Source: Oscillospiraceae bacterium (GTDB lineage: Bacteria; Bacillota_A; Clostridia; Oscillospirales; Oscillospiraceae). From it: 26,996 nucleotides of DNA. This document shows positions 1 through 6,726 of the stretch, one piece after another. The stretch covers positions 1 to 26,996 of the forward strand of contig JAFQUA010000059.1 in the NCBI GenBank assembly GCA_017408725.1, given 5' to 3'. A program made the translations under genes and the position numbers. The notes beneath the pieces were generated by a model, which saw only the letters and a program-made list of their open reading frames with translations, was not told where the DNA came from and searched no databases. Every line of letters begins with the position of its first letter. The first letter of the stretch is position 1.

Positions 1-144
1 CAATTTCTGATCAATTTGTCTAGCAAATTTACTCAAGAATTTTCGTTGGCTGTTATTCGATATACATCGCTTAAACAATCCATTATAATTGTCCAAGGTG
101 TTTATAGTTCGTCTCACATTATTCAATTTACAAGGTACAGGTTT

Positions 145-194
145 GTTCGCCCAGCGAACTTTTACATATTAGCACATCAATTCCAGTTTGTCAA
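145..194 (-). promoter_or_regulatory. Strong extended -10 sigma-A promoter (downstream of tandem pair) and leader start
   Basis: On the minus strand a perfect -35 TTGACA (194-189) is followed by a 17-nt spacer and TAATAT (171-166), with a TG dinucleotide one base before the -10 (extended -10). An A-rich tract lies upstream of the -35, like an UP element. Transcription would start near 159 and run left out of the window. The first transcribed bases form a 6-bp hairpin, GTTCGC-CCA-GCGAAC (145-159 on the plus strand). The promoter and spacing are seen directly; assignment to an rRNA operon is inference. Confidence 0.75.
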
Positions 195-272
195 GAACTT
201 TTTATTCTTTTCTGAAATTTTTTATACCAATCTGTCCTCCCGGATATAAGCCGTTCATCGGACAGCTTGTAC

Positions 273-301
273 ATAATACCACTGCCTGCGCTTTTTGTCA
301 A
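273..301 (-). promoter_or_regulatory. Strong extended -10 sigma-A promoter (upstream of tandem pair)
   Basis: On the minus strand TTGACA (301-296), a 17-nt spacer and TATTAT (278-273), again with a TG extension (TGgTATTAT) and an A/T-rich tract upstream of the -35. It lies 107 bp upstream of the second promoter and points the same way. Two near-consensus promoters in tandem with A-tracts are typical of stable RNA operons in Firmicutes. Nothing in 1-347 looks like a protein-coding gene; this stretch is promoter and leader. Confidence 0.75.
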
Positions 302-347
302 GAATTATATATCATTTTTTCTTTTTTAATCGCACAAAAAACGGTTA

Positions 348-776
348 TTATCTGGAAGAAATATTGGTACAAATGTCACCCAGCGCGTCTGCCGCATCCG
401 GATTACATTCTGCCCTGTTTGCCAGATCTCCCAGACTGACCATTCCGCACAATTTCCCGTTTTCTACCACCGGCAATCTGCGCACCTGCTGTCTGCCCAT
501 TAAGTGTGCGGCTGCGCCGGTATCCATATCCGGCTTTGCCAATACCACGCTGGCAGTCATCACATCTCTAACCCTGGTGTTTTCAGGCAGGCGACCGGAT
601 GCCAGACAACGGGTAACAAGATCGCGGTCTGTGACCACGCCACAAACGCTCCCATCATTCCCGCACACAGGAAGAACGCCGATATTGTGATGTGCCAGCG
701 TTCTTGCCGCAACCGAAACCGTTTCATCCGGGTGGATTTTTACCACAGAGTCGGTCATTACATCCCGAATTTTCAT
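348..776 (-). CDS. Two-CBS-domain protein
   Basis: A 142-residue cytosolic protein made of two CBS domains in tandem (about residues 4-60 and 69-125), each opening with the VxDVMT-type signature (IRDVMTDSV and VRDVMTASV). CBS pairs bind adenosine nucleotides and usually regulate another activity, but stand-alone pairs like this have no single assigned function. The start at 776 is chosen because GGGAG lies 8 nt upstream; in-frame ATG (782) and GTG (785) starts are too close to that site. A promoter TTGAAA-N16-TATATT lies just upstream, so it is probably monocistronic, separate from sigK, whose terminator precedes it. Confident of the domain family, not of a role. Confidence 0.9.
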   Translation of the reverse strand: MKIRDVMTDSVVKIHPDETVSVAARTLAHHNIGVLPVCGNDGSVCGVVTDRDLVTRCLASGRLPENTRVRDVMTASVVLAKPDMDTGAAAHLMGRQQVRRLPVVENGKLCGMVSLGDLANRAECNPDAADALGDICTNISSR

Positions 777-818
777 TTTCATCACTCCCGAAGGGTAGTA
801 TTGTCAAATCCCTTTCAT

Positions 819-846
819 AATATACCTTTTTATACTGAATTTTCAA
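819..846 (-). promoter_or_regulatory. Sigma-A promoter of the CBS-domain gene
   Basis: Minus-strand TTGAAA (846-841), 16-nt spacer, TATATT (824-819), about 43 bp before the start codon at 776. It lies in the gap between the sigK terminator and this gene, suggesting independent transcription. Confidence 0.5.
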
Positions 847-868
847 AACTCTTTTCCTGTCACCATGA

Positions 869-895
869 AAGCCCCGGAGCCGAACTCCGGGGCTT
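869..895 (-). terminator. Terminator after sigK
   Basis: An 11-bp GC-rich stem (AAGCCCCGGAG / CTCCGGGGCTT, loop 880-884) begins directly after the sigK stop codon on the minus strand and is followed by a short T tract (TTTC). The U-run is weak but the position fits a factor-independent terminator. Confidence 0.7.
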
Positions 896-1579
896 CTATG
901 GTTCATCCTCCAACGCATCTCGCAGTTTTCCCAGTGCGCGCTTTTCAATACGCGACACATAGCTTCTGCTGATCCCCAGCATTTGCGCAACCTCCCGCTG
1001 TCGGCTGGGTTTCAACCCGCCAAGTCCATACCGAAGCAGGATCACCTGTCGTTCCTGATCCGTAAGGCAATCGTTTACCGCTTTGCGCACTTGAACAAGC
1101 CGTTCCTTGGCACTGATCGTTTCCAGCAGATCGCTATCCTCACTGACAACATCCATCAGCGACAACGCCGCTCCGTCAGTGCCCGTTTCAATATAATCCG
1201 ACAGGGATACATCCTGCGCCGTTTTCTTCTGACTTCTGAAATACATCAGAATTTCATTTTCCACACAACGGGCAGCATAGGTCGCCAAACGCGCACCCTT
1301 AGATGTGTCAAAAGTCGTGATTCCTTTGATCAGTCCGATGGTACCAATAGATATCAAATCCTCCTGGTCCGATGTCTGGGCGTAGTATTTCTTCATAATA
1401 TGTGCCACCAGACGCAGATTTCGTTCAATCAGAATGTTTCTTGCTTCCAGATCTCCTTTTTCCGATTGTTCCAGATAGTACCGCTCCTCCTGAGCACTCA
1501 AAGGTTTTGGAAAACTGCCTGTCGACAACTGCAGTGAATACAGCAAGCTGCTGAGCATCAGCCACACGGCTGCGATCAT
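896..1579 (-). CDS. sigK: RNA polymerase sporulation sigma factor SigK
   Basis: A 227-residue sigma-70 family factor of the late mother-cell sporulation type. A hydrophobic N-terminal stretch (about residues 1-20, MIAAVWLMLSSLLYSL) matches the pro-sequence of pro-sigma-K, removed at the membrane by SpoIVFB-type proteases. Region 2 includes NLRLVAHI, EDLISIGTIGLIKGI and LATYAARCVENEILM; region 4 ends with QREVAQMLGISRSYVSRIEKRAL, the helix-turn-helix that reads the -35. FPKPLS before region 1.2 favours SigK over SigE. The start at 1579 is set by a strong GGAGGTGGG site 5-8 nt upstream; the longer reading frame begins inside that site. The gene is continuous, with no skin-type element interrupting it. 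It follows the pilus-like operon but is separated from it by a terminator. Confidence 0.93.
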   Translation of the reverse strand: MIAAVWLMLSSLLYSLQLSTGSFPKPLSAQEERYYLEQSEKGDLEARNILIERNLRLVAHIMKKYYAQTSDQEDLISIGTIGLIKGITTFDTSKGARLATYAARCVENEILMYFRSQKKTAQDVSLSDYIETGTDGAALSLMDVVSEDSDLLETISAKERLVQVRKAVNDCLTDQERQVILLRYGLGGLKPSRQREVAQMLGISRSYVSRIEKRALGKLRDALEDEP

Positions 1580-1634
1580 ACACTCCCACCTCCGCTCTAC
1601 TCTATTCGCCACAGCTCGTCCTTATACGCAAAAC

Positions 1635-1657
1635 TCCGGACGCGTTACACGTCCGGA
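1635..1657 (-). terminator. Terminator after the PilT-like operon
   Basis: An 8-bp stem TCCGGACG / CGTCCGGA with a 7-nt loop lies 20 nt past the stop codon at 1678. On the minus strand it is followed by GTTTTG. It separates the pilus-like operon from sigK. Confidence 0.7.
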
Positions 1658-1677
1658 ATTTGTATATTTGTTTTTCA

Positions 1678-2736
1678 TCAACCCAGCCGACGCAGCATCT
1701 GATCCGGATTGTCCGCATAGGCCAGGGCCGTCTGGCGGGTGATCCTACCTGATTGATACAGCTGCAAGATTGATTGATCCATGGAAAGCATCCCCTCCGC
1801 ACTACCGGCGGCAATGGCACCGGGGATCAGATGACTCTTGCTGTCACGAATCATGCTGCGCACCGCGCCGGTCATTTGCAGTATTTCAAAAGCCGGAACC
1901 TGCTCACCACTTACACCCGGCAACAGCTGCTGGGAAACCACGGTGCAAAGCACTGCGCTGAGCTGAATGCGGATCTGCTGCTGTTGATCCGCGGGGAATG
2001 TATCGATGATCCGATCGATGGTGTTCACCGCGCCACGGGTATGCAGCGTCGCCAGCAAAAGATGGCCGGTCTCCGCAGCCGTCATGGCCGTGCGGATGGT
2101 TTCTAAATCCCGCATCTCTCCCAATTGGATCACATCCGGTGCCTGCCGCAGGCAGGCACGAAGCGCGGACAGATAGTCGCTGGTATCCACCGCGATCTCT
2201 CTCTGGCTGACGATGCTCTTGACATTGCGGTGCAGATACTCGATGGGATCCTCTAATGTAACGATATGGCAGGCTCTGTTTTGATTGATGCGATCCACCA
2301 AACAAGCAAGGGTAGTAGACTTACCGCAGCCTGCCGTACCCGTCACCAGCACCATGCCGCTGCTGCGGTCTGCCAGTTCCATGACCTGCTGCGGGATGCC
2401 CAGTTCCTTCCAATCGGGAATGGAGAACATGACCACACGGATCACAGCCGCCCAGGAACCCCGCTGCCGGTAGACATTGACACGAAACCGTGCCAGTCCC
2501 GGAACAGAAAAGGAAAAATCATCATCTCCGGAAGCCAGAAAACCGTCCATATCCCGCTTCGCCAGCGCATAGATCTGCTCAATGTAGGCCTTGCTCCGTT
2601 GGGGCGATACCCGCTCCTGCTCCAAAGGGGTCAACTGGCCGTCCAGCTTATAGCTGACCGGTCCGCCGGGTACGAAAAACACATCTGACGCGCCGTCTTT
2701 AGCTGCCCGTGTCAAGTGTTCCATCATTTTATCCAT
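1678..2736 (-). CDS. PilT-type secretion/twitching ATPase
   Basis: A 352-residue cytosolic hexameric ATPase of the PilT family (GspE/PilT superfamily), which powers pilus or pseudopilus retraction or assembly. Seen: PAS-like N-terminal domain (about 1-95); Walker A GTAGCGKST (133-141); Asp-box VTLEDPIEY; Walker B region VIQLGEMRD (202-210); His box ATLHTRGAVNTIDR; and a C-terminal AVRSMIRDSK segment equivalent to the AIRNLIRE motif characteristic of PilT rather than PilB. Length is typical of PilT (about 345). No zinc tetracysteine motif of PilB/GspE is present. The start at 2736 follows AAAGGAG by 7 nt; longer in-frame starts lack a site. It is the last gene of a seven-gene operon and the only ATPase in it, so it may have to serve both directions or work with an ATPase encoded elsewhere. 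Confidence 0.92.
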   Translation of the reverse strand: MDKMMEHLTRAAKDGASDVFFVPGGPVSYKLDGQLTPLEQERVSPQRSKAYIEQIYALAKRDMDGFLASGDDDFSFSVPGLARFRVNVYRQRGSWAAVIRVVMFSIPDWKELGIPQQVMELADRSSGMVLVTGTAGCGKSTTLACLVDRINQNRACHIVTLEDPIEYLHRNVKSIVSQREIAVDTSDYLSALRACLRQAPDVIQLGEMRDLETIRTAMTAAETGHLLLATLHTRGAVNTIDRIIDTFPADQQQQIRIQLSAVLCTVVSQQLLPGVSGEQVPAFEILQMTGAVRSMIRDSKSHLIPGAIAAGSAEGMLSMDQSILQLYQSGRITRQTALAYADNPDQMLRRLG

Positions 2737-2749
2737 TCCCTTGCTCCTT

Positions 2750-3139
2750 TCACGGCATTTGCCCATCCCACACAGGAAGTCTGTCCTCTGAATTCCAATC
2801 AGCAACAGAAATTGCCTGCCACTGCAAAACCGAATACTCCGCGCCGCTGACCTCTACACGAACCGCCAACACCTGCGTTTCGGAAATTTTGCAGGCATAA
2901 GTATAAGTATCGCCGTCTTTTTCCACATTTTCCGGATGTTCTCCGGCCCGAAGCTGTGCAAGAATGTTTTCCGCACAGCAATCCGCGCTGTAATAACCGG
3001 TTACGGCACGGCGGGTGCTTTCCGCCAGCCGCAGCTGGGCCTGCACCGTAGAAACGGACAGAATGGCGAATACCGTAAGGCACAGCACCGCGAAAATTAC
3101 CAGCAAGGAACTGATTCCCACTCCATTGATCTTCTTCAT
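2750..3139 (-). CDS. Small pilin/pseudopilin-like membrane protein
   Basis: A 129-residue protein with a short basic N-terminus (MKKINGVG) followed by one hydrophobic helix (about 9-32) and a soluble domain containing a CC pair (DCCAENILAQLRAG). This is the layout of a pseudopilin or PilX/GspK-like minor component, but no canonical GFTLxE prepilin motif is present. The start at 3139 has GGAGGTGG four nt upstream and forms an ATGA overlap with the stop of the preceding gene, showing translational coupling. It is followed closely by the ATPase gene. Specific function not recognised. Confidence 0.75.
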   Translation of the reverse strand: MKKINGVGISSLLVIFAVLCLTVFAILSVSTVQAQLRLAESTRRAVTGYYSADCCAENILAQLRAGEHPENVEKDGDTYTYACKISETQVLAVRVEVSGAEYSVLQWQAISVADWNSEDRLPVWDGQMP

Positions 3140-3546
3140 GGGACCACCTCCTGCCAGCAAACAGAAAATTCTGCCAGAATTGCGCCTTCTTTATCCCGCA
3201 CCATCACTTTTGCCTGCCCCAGCAGATCCTGCTCCGTGTCAACCGGCTCGGCCTGTAAATAATACGCGGCTGCACCGTCTGTAATTTTCCATTGTGCATC
3301 ATAGGAAACCGTCCAGATTCCGTCCCAGTTTCCCCCATGGGTTTGGGCCGCCAGTGCAAAATCACCATCGCAATGCTTTAGCACTTCTGCGGCACTTTGG
3401 GTATGAAGCAGCGCCATGTCTTCTTCCGCGCTTCGGCGGGAACGGCTGTCCGCCCAGACAAAGGCCTGGACACAAAGGGCAGCCGCCAGGGCAAACACCA
3501 GCAGCATAATGGTCAGTTCCATTAGAAGAGATGCACTTCTTTTCAT
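3136..3546 (-). CDS. Pseudopilin-like membrane protein
   Basis: A 136-residue protein beginning MKRSASLLMELTIMLLVFAL: a short basic leader, then a Glu at the place of the pilin Glu5, then a hydrophobic helix (about 12-33), then a soluble domain. The LxELTxxLLVFALA layout is reminiscent of class III signal peptides cut by prepilin peptidase, though the usual Gly at -1 is absent. The start at 3546 is set by GGGAGGAA about 5-6 nt upstream. It overlaps the next gene by ATGA and lies in the run of small membrane proteins between the PilC-like and PilT-like genes. Confidence 0.75.
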   Translation of the reverse strand: MKRSASLLMELTIMLLVFALAAALCVQAFVWADSRSRRSAEEDMALLHTQSAAEVLKHCDGDFALAAQTHGGNWDGIWTVSYDAQWKITDGAAAYYLQAEPVDTEQDLLGQAKVMVRDKEGAILAEFSVCWQEVVP

Positions 3547-4031
3547 GGCAATTCCTCCCATCCCCGCAGGGAGATCTTCATCTGCAGCACCTGATCATTT
3601 GCGTCCGTGATGCCGATCAGCAGCAGATCCTGCTGCCGGGTGATGGTAAGATCAGAAGCCGGCAATATCTTTTCCCCGTCCTCCGGAGAGAATTCTCCGT
3701 CCGCCACGCTGTAAAGCTCCATCAGCCAGCCCGCATGGCAGTAGATCCGGGTCACATAGTCCTCACCGTCCACCGTTTCGGGGATCAGCAGCGCGCTGCC
3801 ATCTCCGAAAGGCACGACCTGAACGCCATTGCATTGCGGCGCTTGCCGAAGCTTGGTGACCAAATATTGGGTGCAGGTGCGGCTGTCATAGGCAGCGGCA
3901 TCCCGCTGTGTCAGATAGCGGTAGCTTTGGGCACCGCCCAGCAGAACACCCAGAATGCCTACCGCGAATACCGCAAGCAGCAGCAATGCCGCCACCGTTG
4001 ACACAGAACGCTCACTTTTGTAATCTTTCAT
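3543..4031 (-). CDS. Small membrane protein, possibly DUF4860-like
   Basis: A 162-residue protein with a basic N-terminus, a hydrophobic helix (about 12-33, STVAALLLLAVFAVGILGVLL) and an extracytoplasmic domain of about 125 residues. The pattern resembles clostridial proteins annotated DUF4860 that accompany GspF-like genes; that label is from memory, not a search. It overlaps both its neighbours in the operon by 4 nt, so all are translated together. Probably a minor pseudopilin-like subunit; no catalytic motif seen. Confidence 0.78.
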   Translation of the reverse strand: MKDYKSERSVSTVAALLLLAVFAVGILGVLLGGAQSYRYLTQRDAAAYDSRTCTQYLVTKLRQAPQCNGVQVVPFGDGSALLIPETVDGEDYVTRIYCHAGWLMELYSVADGEFSPEDGEKILPASDLTITRQQDLLLIGITDANDQVLQMKISLRGWEELP

Positions 4032-4330
4032 GATTCCTTTTCCAAAACCGTTATTTCGGGCATCAAATTATCCGCGAATACCTCATAAAATACCGTGTAC
4101 CGATCCTTATCGTTCTGCACGCCGTAATGCTGCTCCAAATAGGAAAGCGACGGAGGATAGATCCCCTCTGCCGCATAGCAGGCGACGCAGGAACGCCGCA
4201 GGGCATCCTCCAGCTGCTGCCGCCCTTCCCTTGCCTGCCCATCTTGAAGATGGAACACTGCTGAGAAAAACCAGACAAGCAACAGAGCAGCTGCCGCCAC
4301 ACTGACCAAAATCAAGGCTTTTTTCTTCAT
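4028..4330 (-). CDS. Small pilin-like membrane protein
   Basis: A 100-residue protein with an N-terminal membrane helix (about 5-24) and a short soluble region containing CYAAEGIYPPSLSYLEQHYG, a Y-P-x-S-L-x-Y-L pattern also common in pilin-like proteins of clostridia. The start at 4330 is preceded by GGGTGAT; an earlier in-frame ATG would lie inside the previous gene. Sits directly after the PilC-like gene and overlaps the next gene by 4 nt. Likely an extracytoplasmic component of the same machine; exact role unknown. Confidence 0.75.
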   Translation of the reverse strand: MKKKALILVSVAAAALLLVWFFSAVFHLQDGQAREGRQQLEDALRRSCVACYAAEGIYPPSLSYLEQHYGVQNDKDRYTVFYEVFADNLMPEITVLEKES

Positions 4331-4334
4331 AGCA

Positions 4335-5372
4335 TCACCCGATGGCACTCATAATGTGCATCAGCGGCAGCATAACGGACAGAAGAACTGTGCCGATCAG
4401 CACGCAGGCCACCGCCACGATAATCGGTTCCACACGCCCTGCCTGCCGCTCCAGAGCCTCTTCCGACTGCTCCTGCAGTCTTTCGGCAATCTGCTGCAGC
4501 ACAGTCTCAACCTTTCCGCTGCGGACACCGGCGTCCAGAAGCCGCCGGTCGGCAGCTGACAAGAAGCCGTTTTCACAAAGCGCATGGGGCAGTGCCTTTC
4601 CATTATCCACATCTTCAAAACAGTTTTCACACCGCTTGCGGAAGGCAGGTGCTTCCTCCTGCGCCAAGGCACAGGACAGCTTCAGTGCGTCCTGGGTTTG
4701 CATTCCGCTGCTGATTGCCATGGAAAGAGCATGGACAAACCGGGCAGACAGCACCAGTTTTCTGGCACCCCGGTCGCCGAAAGACCGGTTCCAAAGCAAG
4801 AATATCCGATCCCGCAAAGGCTTCACGGCAAATACCGCCGCCACCAGAGCGATGATCCCACAGATCACCGGCATTCCATTGCGCAAAACCGTACCGATGT
4901 CCAGCAGTGCACCGGCAACACCGGTCAAGCTGCTGCCCAGACGGGCATATACATCATTAAACACCGGCAGCACCCAAACCAGCAGTACCACAGCCACCGC
5001 CAGCAAAACCACCAGCAGCGCCGCGGGATACACCAGCGCAGAGCGCAAATGCCGATCCATCCGCTCCCGGTTTTCGTAATAACGGGCAAGGGTATGGAGG
5101 GTCTGCTCGATCTTACCCGACCGCTCACCAACCTCCACCAGTGTGCCGACATAGGCAGGAAACCTTCCGGATTCCCGGATCACCGCGGATAATGTTGCGC
5201 CATCATCGGCGCTTTTTGCCATTGCCGTCAGCATCTGACGAAGCTTCGGATCTTGTTCATCCTCTTTCAGCAGGGTAACCGCATCCCCAAGGCCAATGCC
5301 GGCATGAATCAAATGCTCCAGCGCCATGCAAAAAGCGCGGATCTGTTCATTTGTAAGCAAAATCACATTCAT
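4335..5372 (-). CDS. Type II secretion/type IV pilus platform protein (PilC/GspF family)
   Basis: A 345-residue polytopic inner-membrane platform protein on which pilin or pseudopilin subunits are assembled. Two GspF domains (about 10-130 and 205-330) are each followed by membrane segments; hydrophobic helices are seen around 110-135, 160-185 and 315-340. Signature stretches include the GLGDAVTLL and EVGERSGKIEQTL motifs, repeated in the second half as AGVRSGKVETVLQQIA. Length is slightly below the usual 400, as in Gram-positive versions. The start at 5372 is chosen because GAGG lies 7 nt upstream; the ATG at 5378 is only one base from it. Follows the lipoprotein gene by 9 nt. Confidence 0.92.
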   Translation of the reverse strand: MNVILLTNEQIRAFCMALEHLIHAGIGLGDAVTLLKEDEQDPKLRQMLTAMAKSADDGATLSAVIRESGRFPAYVGTLVEVGERSGKIEQTLHTLARYYENRERMDRHLRSALVYPAALLVVLLAVAVVLLVWVLPVFNDVYARLGSSLTGVAGALLDIGTVLRNGMPVICGIIALVAAVFAVKPLRDRIFLLWNRSFGDRGARKLVLSARFVHALSMAISSGMQTQDALKLSCALAQEEAPAFRKRCENCFEDVDNGKALPHALCENGFLSAADRRLLDAGVRSGKVETVLQQIAERLQEQSEEALERQAGRVEPIIVAVACVLIGTVLLSVMLPLMHIMSAIG

Positions 5373-5381
5373 AGGCATTCC

Positions 5382-6572
5382 TCAATAAAAATACTTGGGC
5401 GTATAGTTAGAACCGTTACCGATATAGTCCATAATATCGCTGCTTCCGCCACCGGAGGAAGCGAAGGTCGGATCCATTCTCTGCCAGCTGGTGCCGTCAA
5501 ACCAGATCACGCCGTCGATCCAGCCATCGGCTTCCGACCAGACACTGATCCACGCATGGTAAACCTCGCCGGCATAGCCAACAACCAGCTTCGTGGGCAC
5601 ACCTTGGCTGCGCAGCATACCTGTCATCAAAGCGGCATAGTCAAAGCAGATGCCCTTCTTCTTTTCCAAAACCATGTCTAAATCCGGCAGATAGCCGCTT
5701 TTGACCGTGGCAGCCAGTTCCTTGTCGTAGGTCAGTGCGCCCACCACAAAATCATAGATCTTCTCCACTTTTTTCAGCGGTTCGAAAATTCCGGCAGTCA
5801 GCTCAGCCGCCTTGGCAACGGATTTGGGTGCGGCATCGAAATCCACATACTGGTTGGAGCGCAGGAAGGGGGCAAATTCATCCTCCATCTGCACCGTTAC
5901 CGTCAGGGAAAGCACCGCAGCATATTTCGAGCCTTCCGTATTGCGGAAAACCGTGATCTTATATTCCCCGTTTTCATCCGAAAGTGGGAAAGCTGCCCAT
6001 TTTTCGGGGGTCAGATTGTATGTATAGGTCGTAGATGGGCCTTTGACCTGTGCTTTCAGCTTTTTGTCGGTAGGTTTCAAATACTGAACCATCACATAGC
6101 CGTCTTTTGTGTTGGAATAATCGATTTTCGCGGTCTCACTTTCCTTTACCAAAACACCGGAGGCTTCCACCGTCACCTGATCGGGGATCGCAACCGGATA
6201 CTCCTCCGGTTCTTTTGTGGGGGGTACTGTCGGCTGGATCTCAGGTACTGTGGTAGGCGGCTCTGTGGGCCTTGTTACAGGTACTGTAGTTGGTGGTTCC
6301 GTAGGCTGTGTTGTAGGAACTGTGGTCGGCGGTTCCGTAGGCTGTGTTGTAGGAACTGTGGTCAGCGGTTCTGTAGGCTGCGTTACGGGTGCAGTAACCG
6401 ACGGGTCGGTGGGCTGTGTTGGGGACTTTGTCGTAGTCGGTACCGTCTCCACCGTTGTTGCCGTAGGCTGTTCACTGCCCGTCGGCAATGGATTCGGTTT
6501 CGTACAGCCGGTCAGACACTGTACCAGCACCGCCAGCAGAATTCCTGCTGCCAGCATTTTTCTGCTTCGCAT
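5382..6572 (-). CDS. Transglutaminase-like lipoprotein with Thr/Pro repeat stalk
   Basis: A 396-residue exported lipoprotein. The signal peptide ends in lipobox LTGC (Cys23), followed by a low-complexity stalk (about 30-120) of PTEPPTTVP-type units, a beta-rich domain (about 130-230) and a transglutaminase-like/papain-fold domain (about 255-370). The catalytic triad is visible: Cys309 (GICFDYA), His339 (VYHAWISVW) and Asp367 (RMDPTF). Such domains act as peptidases or cross-linkers on the cell surface. It heads the pilus-like operon, with a clear sigma-A promoter upstream, and ends 9 nt before the PilC-like gene, so it is likely to work with the machine, perhaps processing or cross-linking its subunits (inference). 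Confidence 0.9.
   Translation of the reverse strand: MRSRKMLAAGILLAVLVQCLTGCTKPNPLPTGSEQPTATTVETVPTTTKSPTQPTDPSVTAPVTQPTEPLTTVPTTQPTEPPTTVPTTQPTEPPTTVPVTRPTEPPTTVPEIQPTVPPTKEPEEYPVAIPDQVTVEASGVLVKESETAKIDYSNTKDGYVMVQYLKPTDKKLKAQVKGPSTTYTYNLTPEKWAAFPLSDENGEYKITVFRNTEGSKYAAVLSLTVTVQMEDEFAPFLRSNQYVDFDAAPKSVAKAAELTAGIFEPLKKVEKIYDFVVGALTYDKELAATVKSGYLPDLDMVLEKKKGICFDYAALMTGMLRSQGVPTKLVVGYAGEVYHAWISVWSEADGWIDGVIWFDGTSWQRMDPTFASSGGGSSDIMDYIGNGSNYTPKYFY
6223..6402. repeat. Tandem 36-bp repeats encoding the Thr/Pro stalk
   Basis: Within the lipoprotein gene, 36-bp units encode 12-residue PTTQPTEPPTTV repeats. Two adjacent copies (6295-6330 and 6331-6366) differ at one base; flanking copies are more diverged. 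Near identity at DNA level suggests recent slippage or recombination, so copy number probably varies between strains. Confidence 0.85.
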
Positions 6573-6616
6573 CTGACCACTTCCTTCCCAAAAATATGCA
6601 ATAAATAGCTATATTA

Positions 6617-6645
6617 AGTATAACAGACAGAAAAGAACCTGTAAA
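6617..6645 (-). promoter_or_regulatory. Sigma-A promoter of the pilus-like operon
   Basis: Minus-strand TTTACA (6645-6640), 17-nt spacer, TATACT (6622-6617). Start of transcription near 6610, about 38 nt before the lipoprotein start codon. It is divergent from the regulator promoter; the two -35 boxes face each other 15 bp apart. Confidence 0.75.
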
Positions 6646-6660
6646 GTTTTTAATTTTTTG

Positions 6661-6690
6661 TTGCAATTTACCGGTTTTCTTTGATATAAT
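6661..6690 (+). promoter_or_regulatory. Sigma-A promoter of the BTAD regulator
   Basis: TTGCAA (6661-6666), 18-nt spacer, perfect TATAAT (6685-6690). Predicted transcription start is about 6697, downstream of the ATG at 6694, which rules that ATG out and points to the TTG at 6727. Confidence 0.75.
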
Positions 6691-6726
6691 AAAATGTACC
6701 AAATAAGCAAAGGAGATGAGCACGCA

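Noticed and set aside
16..439. Short plus-strand frames at the left end
   Set aside because: They run across two strong minus-strand promoters and into the CBS gene, are Phe/Ile-rich from AT-rich DNA, and lack ribosome-binding sites.
6694..6726. ATG at 6694 as start of the BTAD regulator
   Set aside because: It lies 4 nt after a perfect TATAAT, upstream of the likely transcription start, and has no ribosome-binding site; the TTG at 6727 fits better.
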